Shown in pieces: positions 16,169 through 18,767 of a stretch of DNA of 18,767 bases (its first letter is position 1; every line of letters starts with the position of its first letter). Both the position numbers and the translations under genes were made by a program. Source of the stretch: Candidatus Helarchaeota archaeon (GTDB lineage Archaea > Asgardarchaeota > Lokiarchaeia > Helarchaeales > JABXJV01); NCBI GenBank assembly GCA_013375355.1, contig JABXJV010000178.1, positions 1 to 18,767 on the forward strand, given 5' to 3'. Under the pieces are notes generated by a model that was not told where the DNA came from, made no database searches, and saw only the letters and a program-made list of their open reading frames with translations.

Positions 16169-17101
16169 TTGAAAATAATCATGATGGGGCTAAATAATGC
16201 AGGAAAAACAAGTATTGCCAAAAATGTTTTCGAAAATAAGACATTTAAGGAACTCAAAAACTTATCACCTACACAATTTATCGAAACGAGGCAATATAAT
16301 TACAGACAAATGATTAATGTAAATATATTCGACTGTGGTGGTCAAACACAATTCTTGCAAGCCTATAAAACTGATGAATTTAGAGCAAAGGTGTTCAAGA
16401 AAGTAGATGTTATGATTTGGGTTGTAGATTCATCCGATAAACAAAAAATTAAAAAATCCATTACCGAATTTACAAAATGCTATATTCCTTTGCAGGAAAA
16501 TTCTCCAGATGCTAAAGTGTATTTCTTTATCCATAAAAATGATACAAAAAAAGTCGAACCAAAAGATCTGCGTAAGATGGTGAAAGATTTCGTAACCCCA
16601 AAGATAAAAATCCATTATTACACGACATCAATAAAAAATAATTCTGCGAAAATCAAAATGAAAAGGCTTTTAGATGATCTTATGGAGGAGTCAGTGGGTG
16701 AGCGGTTAATTTCATTACAGAATTTATTGCAAAAGCTCAATAAAAGAATCAAAGGAAGTGTTTCAATTTTATTTAATTCAGAATTTGGAATCGAAATAAC
16801 TTCTTTTTTTGAAAAATATCTAGATATGGAAAAAGCAGAATTTTTAGAGTATATTAGCTTGAAATTTATCGAACCTCCCTTTTTAGATCCACTTTTAAGG
16901 GAATTTAAGAAACAGGGATTTTTAAACAAAGAAAGAGCAGATTTTTCAGTTTATCGGATAGGTGAAGATTCTATTTGTATTGTTAATCTTCATAAGGATG
17001 TTTCACTCTTTACAATCTCAACATTGGATTCATTAGCAAGAATTGAAAAAGGTATTGAAAGATATAAACCAGAAATTCTTTCAATTTTGAAGTTAGTTTA
17101 A
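16169..17101 (+). CDS. RagA/Gtr1-like GTPase with C-terminal roadblock-like domain
   Basis: This 310-aa protein has a G domain followed by the Rag-family C-terminal domain. G motifs are P-loop GLNNAGKTS (7-15), switch-I T35 (SPTQFIET), DCGGQ (55-59), HKND (122-125) and TTS (152-154). DCGGQ, VFKKVDVMIWVVD, ENSPDAKVYFFIHK and the HKND variant of NKxD are hallmarks of RagA/Gtr1, the eukaryotic amino-acid-signalling GTPases that act on lysosomes. Residues about 181-300 look like the roadblock/longin-type domain through which Rag proteins dimerise. The TTG start directly precedes the first beta strand (KIIMMG), with AAGGA upstream and a stop just before. Only one Rag is present, so a homodimer or a distant partner is implied. 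Its cellular role in Asgard archaea is unknown. Confidence 0.92.
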   Translation: MKIIMMGLNNAGKTSIAKNVFENKTFKELKNLSPTQFIETRQYNYRQMINVNIFDCGGQTQFLQAYKTDEFRAKVFKKVDVMIWVVDSSDKQKIKKSITEFTKCYIPLQENSPDAKVYFFIHKNDTKKVEPKDLRKMVKDFVTPKIKIHYYTTSIKNNSAKIKMKRLLDDLMEESVGERLISLQNLLQKLNKRIKGSVSILFNSEFGIEITSFFEKYLDMEKAEFLEYISLKFIEPPFLDPLLREFKKQGFLNKERADFSVYRIGEDSICIVNLHKDVSLFTISTLDSLARIEKGIERYKPEILSILKLV

Positions 17102-17180
17102 TTGGTTATATTACGAAATAAAATATGAAAAATTCATATTAGATTCATCAATATGATGAAATTGGAATAAAAAAGTATTA

Positions 17181-17606
17181 ATGGTGATTAAAATAAATTT
17201 TGGTAAAATTCATCATTTGGGATACGTATATAAAGATGGTGAAGCTGCACTTAAAGAGTTTCAAAGCCAATTTGGTATAGAAGAATTTGAATGGGTTGAT
17301 ATGGCAGTAGGAAAAGTTGCAAGATTCATGATTGGAAATCTACAAATAGATTTGATGGAGCCTAGAGAACTTGGGTCCTTATTTAATAAATTTTTAGAAA
17401 ATGGTAATTTTGGCCTTCACCATATAGGATATTTGGTTGACAACATCGATGAGAAAATTAAAGAGTGGAAGTCAAAAAGTTTCAAGCGAATTCTTGGAGG
17501 TATTATTCCACCACAAACGAAATTTGAGTACTTTGATACAACGAATACTCTCGGTCATGTTATCGAGTTTATACAACCTAATTATACAAAGAAGAAGAAG
17601 CCGTAA
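17181..17606 (+). CDS. VOC-family (glyoxalase/methylmalonyl-CoA epimerase-like) metalloprotein
   Basis: This is a full-length two-module vicinal-oxygen-chelate protein (141 aa). Module 1 begins IHHLGYV (H12) and ends IDLMEP (E60). Module 2 begins LHHIGYLVD (H81) and ends GHVIEFIQP (E129). These four are the expected metal ligands. The size and the KIHHLGYVYKD start fit methylmalonyl-CoA epimerase or lactoylglutathione lyase relatives. Which reaction applies cannot be settled, because glyoxalase I and epimerases share the fold. A short Lys-rich tail follows the domain. It lies 79 nt after the Rag gene. No strong ribosome site is seen, so it may rely on a leader of its own or on coupling. Confidence 0.85.
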   Translation: MVIKINFGKIHHLGYVYKDGEAALKEFQSQFGIEEFEWVDMAVGKVARFMIGNLQIDLMEPRELGSLFNKFLENGNFGLHHIGYLVDNIDEKIKEWKSKSFKRILGGIIPPQTKFEYFDTTNTLGHVIEFIQPNYTKKKKP

Positions 17607-17682
17607 TATCTTCTTTATGGGTTATTTTTTATTTATCATATTCTCTTTTAAATTTTTAAAAAAGGATTAAATTCATTAAATT

Positions 17683-17844
17683 ATGGACTTTGAAGTAAAT
17701 TATTTCTACTTAGATTTCAGTTTGCTTTTGAAATGTGCATGTGGTAGAATTTCCAAGCAATAAGGCACGAATCTTACCAATAAATTCGAGTGTCCGTGCG
17801 GGGTAAAGTATAAAATGTTACCAGAAGTAGTTAAAATTAAATAG
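17683..17844 (+). pseudogene. two-CxCG zinc-ribbon microgene interrupted by an in-frame TAA
   Basis: From ATG 17683 there are 26 codons ending LLLKCACGRISKQ, then TAA (17761-17763), then 26 more sense codons in the same frame (GTNLTNKFECPCGVKYKMLP ...) to TAG 17842. C18-x-C20-G and C37-x-C39-G (numbering the TAA as residue 27) make a textbook small zinc ribbon split in half by the stop. Each half alone has only one cysteine pair. It may be a recent nonsense mutation, a sequencing error, or stop-codon read-through. TAA is not the pyrrolysine (TAG) or selenocysteine (TGA) codon, which argues against those recoding routes. There is no clear Shine-Dalgarno site. The function is unknown. Confidence 0.65.
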
Positions 17845-17912
17845 TAACTATTATTAATTATTAATAATTGAAATTTAAAAATTCCAAAAATATTCTTACA
17901 GGAAAAAACATC
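17845..17912 (+). promoter_or_regulatory. leader of the oleate-hydratase-like gene
   Basis: An AT-only stretch (attattaattattaataat) is followed by TTTAAAAA at 17874-17881, a possible TATA-like element about 32 nt before the ATG. AGGA at 17900-17903 lies 9 nt before ATG 17913 and fits a ribosome site. Weak evidence. Confidence 0.3.
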
Positions 17913-18767
17913 ATGAAAACTACAGAAAAAATACAGGTTTATGTTGTTGGTGCTGGTATTGCCGGATTGGCAGCCGCTGCTTTTGCCGTCCGTGATGCCA
18001 AGGTTGCTGGTAGTAATGTCCATATTTTTGATGTAATGGATATAGCCGGTGGGGCCCTTGATGGTATTGGTACTCCGGAAAAATACGTGGCCCGAGGCGC
18101 ACGTAAATACAATTATCCAGTTTATAATTGCACTTGGAATCTATTTGGAAGCATTCCTTCGATAGCAAATCCAAAAATGACGGTCATGGATGAAATTCGT
18201 TTTTTTAACGAGGAAAACCCAAAAAAGATCAAATTACGTCTAGTGGGAAAAAACCAAACTCCTGTGAAAAGACAACAACGGTCTGACGTGTCGAAAATTG
18301 ACCAGGATAGCTTGGCCAAGTTGTGGTTAATTCCGGAAGATGAAATGGATGGAAAAAAAATCAGCGATTTTTTTCCACCTGAGTTTTTTCAGACTTATAT
18401 GTGGCATGTTTTCGCGTCCATGTTTGGTTTTGAAACATGGCACAGCGCCATTGAATGTAAAAGATATTTTGTACGATTCGCCCATGAGGCCTTGCGCTCT
18501 GAACCAGAAGAGGCCATGGTATCAACGACTTTCAACCAGTATGATTCCCAGATTTTGCCATTAGTGAACTGGTTAAAAAGCCAGGGAGTCGATTTCAATA
18601 TGGGCTGCCGGGTAAATGATATGGATTTTAAGGCTGTAAGGGATGAAATTACAGTGAGCAAGATTCATTACACCAAGGCAGGTGAAGAAAAAGAGATAAC
18701 CATAACAGACGATGACATTGTATTGGTAACCAATGGCTCCATGGTAGCCGATTCCCGAGCTGGCTCA
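17913..18767 (+). CDS. oleate hydratase (MCRA) family flavoprotein, 3' end outside window
   Basis: The first 285 codons of a protein usually near 550-650 aa are present. Oleate hydratases use FAD to add water across the cis-9 bond of unsaturated fatty acids, giving 10-hydroxy acids. Seen: Rossmann motif GAGIAGLA (13-20), IAGGALDG, CTWNLFGSIPS (73-83), PEDEMDGKKISDFF, GFETWHSAIECKRYF (172-186), FNQYDSQILPL and the flavin-contact TNGSM (273-277), all colinear with the family. The position of the catalytic Glu in the common RGGREM motif is Lys here (RGARKY, K65). GC is about 46% over 18001-18120, against about 28% in the Rag gene, and codon use differs from the neighbours. This suggests acquisition from bacteria. 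ATG 17913 is the only sensible start. Confidence 0.9.
   Translation, partial: MKTTEKIQVYVVGAGIAGLAAAAFAVRDAKVAGSNVHIFDVMDIAGGALDGIGTPEKYVARGARKYNYPVYNCTWNLFGSIPSIANPKMTVMDEIRFFNEENPKKIKLRLVGKNQTPVKRQQRSDVSKIDQDSLAKLWLIPEDEMDGKKISDFFPPEFFQTYMWHVFASMFGFETWHSAIECKRYFVRFAHEALRSEPEEAMVSTTFNQYDSQILPLVNWLKSQGVDFNMGCRVNDMDFKAVRDEITVSKIHYTKAGEEKEITITDDDIVLVTNGSMVADSRAGS

Noticed and set aside
17437..17670. Plus-strand ORF overlapping the VOC gene
   Set aside because: It is out of frame with the VOC metal-ligand motifs and ends in low-complexity hydrophobic sequence.

Overview
The window is a gene-dense, AT-rich stretch of prokaryotic DNA, most likely from an Asgard (Promethearchaeota, Lokiarchaeia-like) archaeon. 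The main evidence is a RagA/Gtr1-type GTPase with its C-terminal roadblock-like domain and a Rab-like small GTPase. Supporting evidence is archaeal-style TATA octamers upstream of genes, frequent TTG starts, strong AGGT/GAGG Shine-Dalgarno sites, and TPR and secreted subtilisin architectures. I see no tRNA, rRNA, CRISPR array or insertion sequence.

Left (1-5592, minus strand): a giant membrane-anchored subtilisin that runs off the left edge. It has a signal peptide, propeptide, S8 domain, beta-rich domains, one membrane helix and a TPR tail. Upstream of it on the same strand is a zinc-dependent medium-chain dehydrogenase. A Spinster-like MFS transporter (5781-7259, +) is divergent from the dehydrogenase.

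Middle (7277-8436, minus): a small lysine-rich WGR-domain protein, then an overlapping pair made of a small basic protein of unknown function and a nucleotidyltransferase-fold protein. The pair resembles a toxin-antitoxin or defence module in layout only.

Central plus-strand operon (8646-12788): E1 alpha and E1 beta of a thiamine-diphosphate 2-oxoacid (or acetoin) dehydrogenase, a Rab-like GTPase and a gamma-glutamyltransferase. Three of the four genes have AGGT-type ribosome sites exactly 6 nt before ATG. No E2 or E3 lies in the window.

Minus cluster (12829-15811): an orphan 139-aa protein, a soluble TPR protein, a DUF1624/HGSNAT-like membrane acyltransferase, and a small four-cysteine protein resembling L-2-amino-thiazoline-4-carboxylate hydrolases. 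A 42-nt duplicate of the 3' end of the 139-aa gene lies just upstream of the acyltransferase. It shows that the acyltransferase starts at the internal ATG rather than at the upstream TTG.

Right (16169-18767, plus): the RagA-like GTPase, a VOC/glyoxalase-fold protein, a two-CxCG zinc-ribbon microgene interrupted in frame by TAA, and the first 285 codons of an oleate-hydratase-family flavoprotein. The hydratase gene is clearly richer in GC than its surroundings, which suggests transfer from bacteria. The observations most worth following are the interrupted zinc-ribbon gene, the protease-membrane-TPR fusion, the Rab GTPase inside the E1 operon, the oleate hydratase with an altered active-site motif, and the duplicated gene end.
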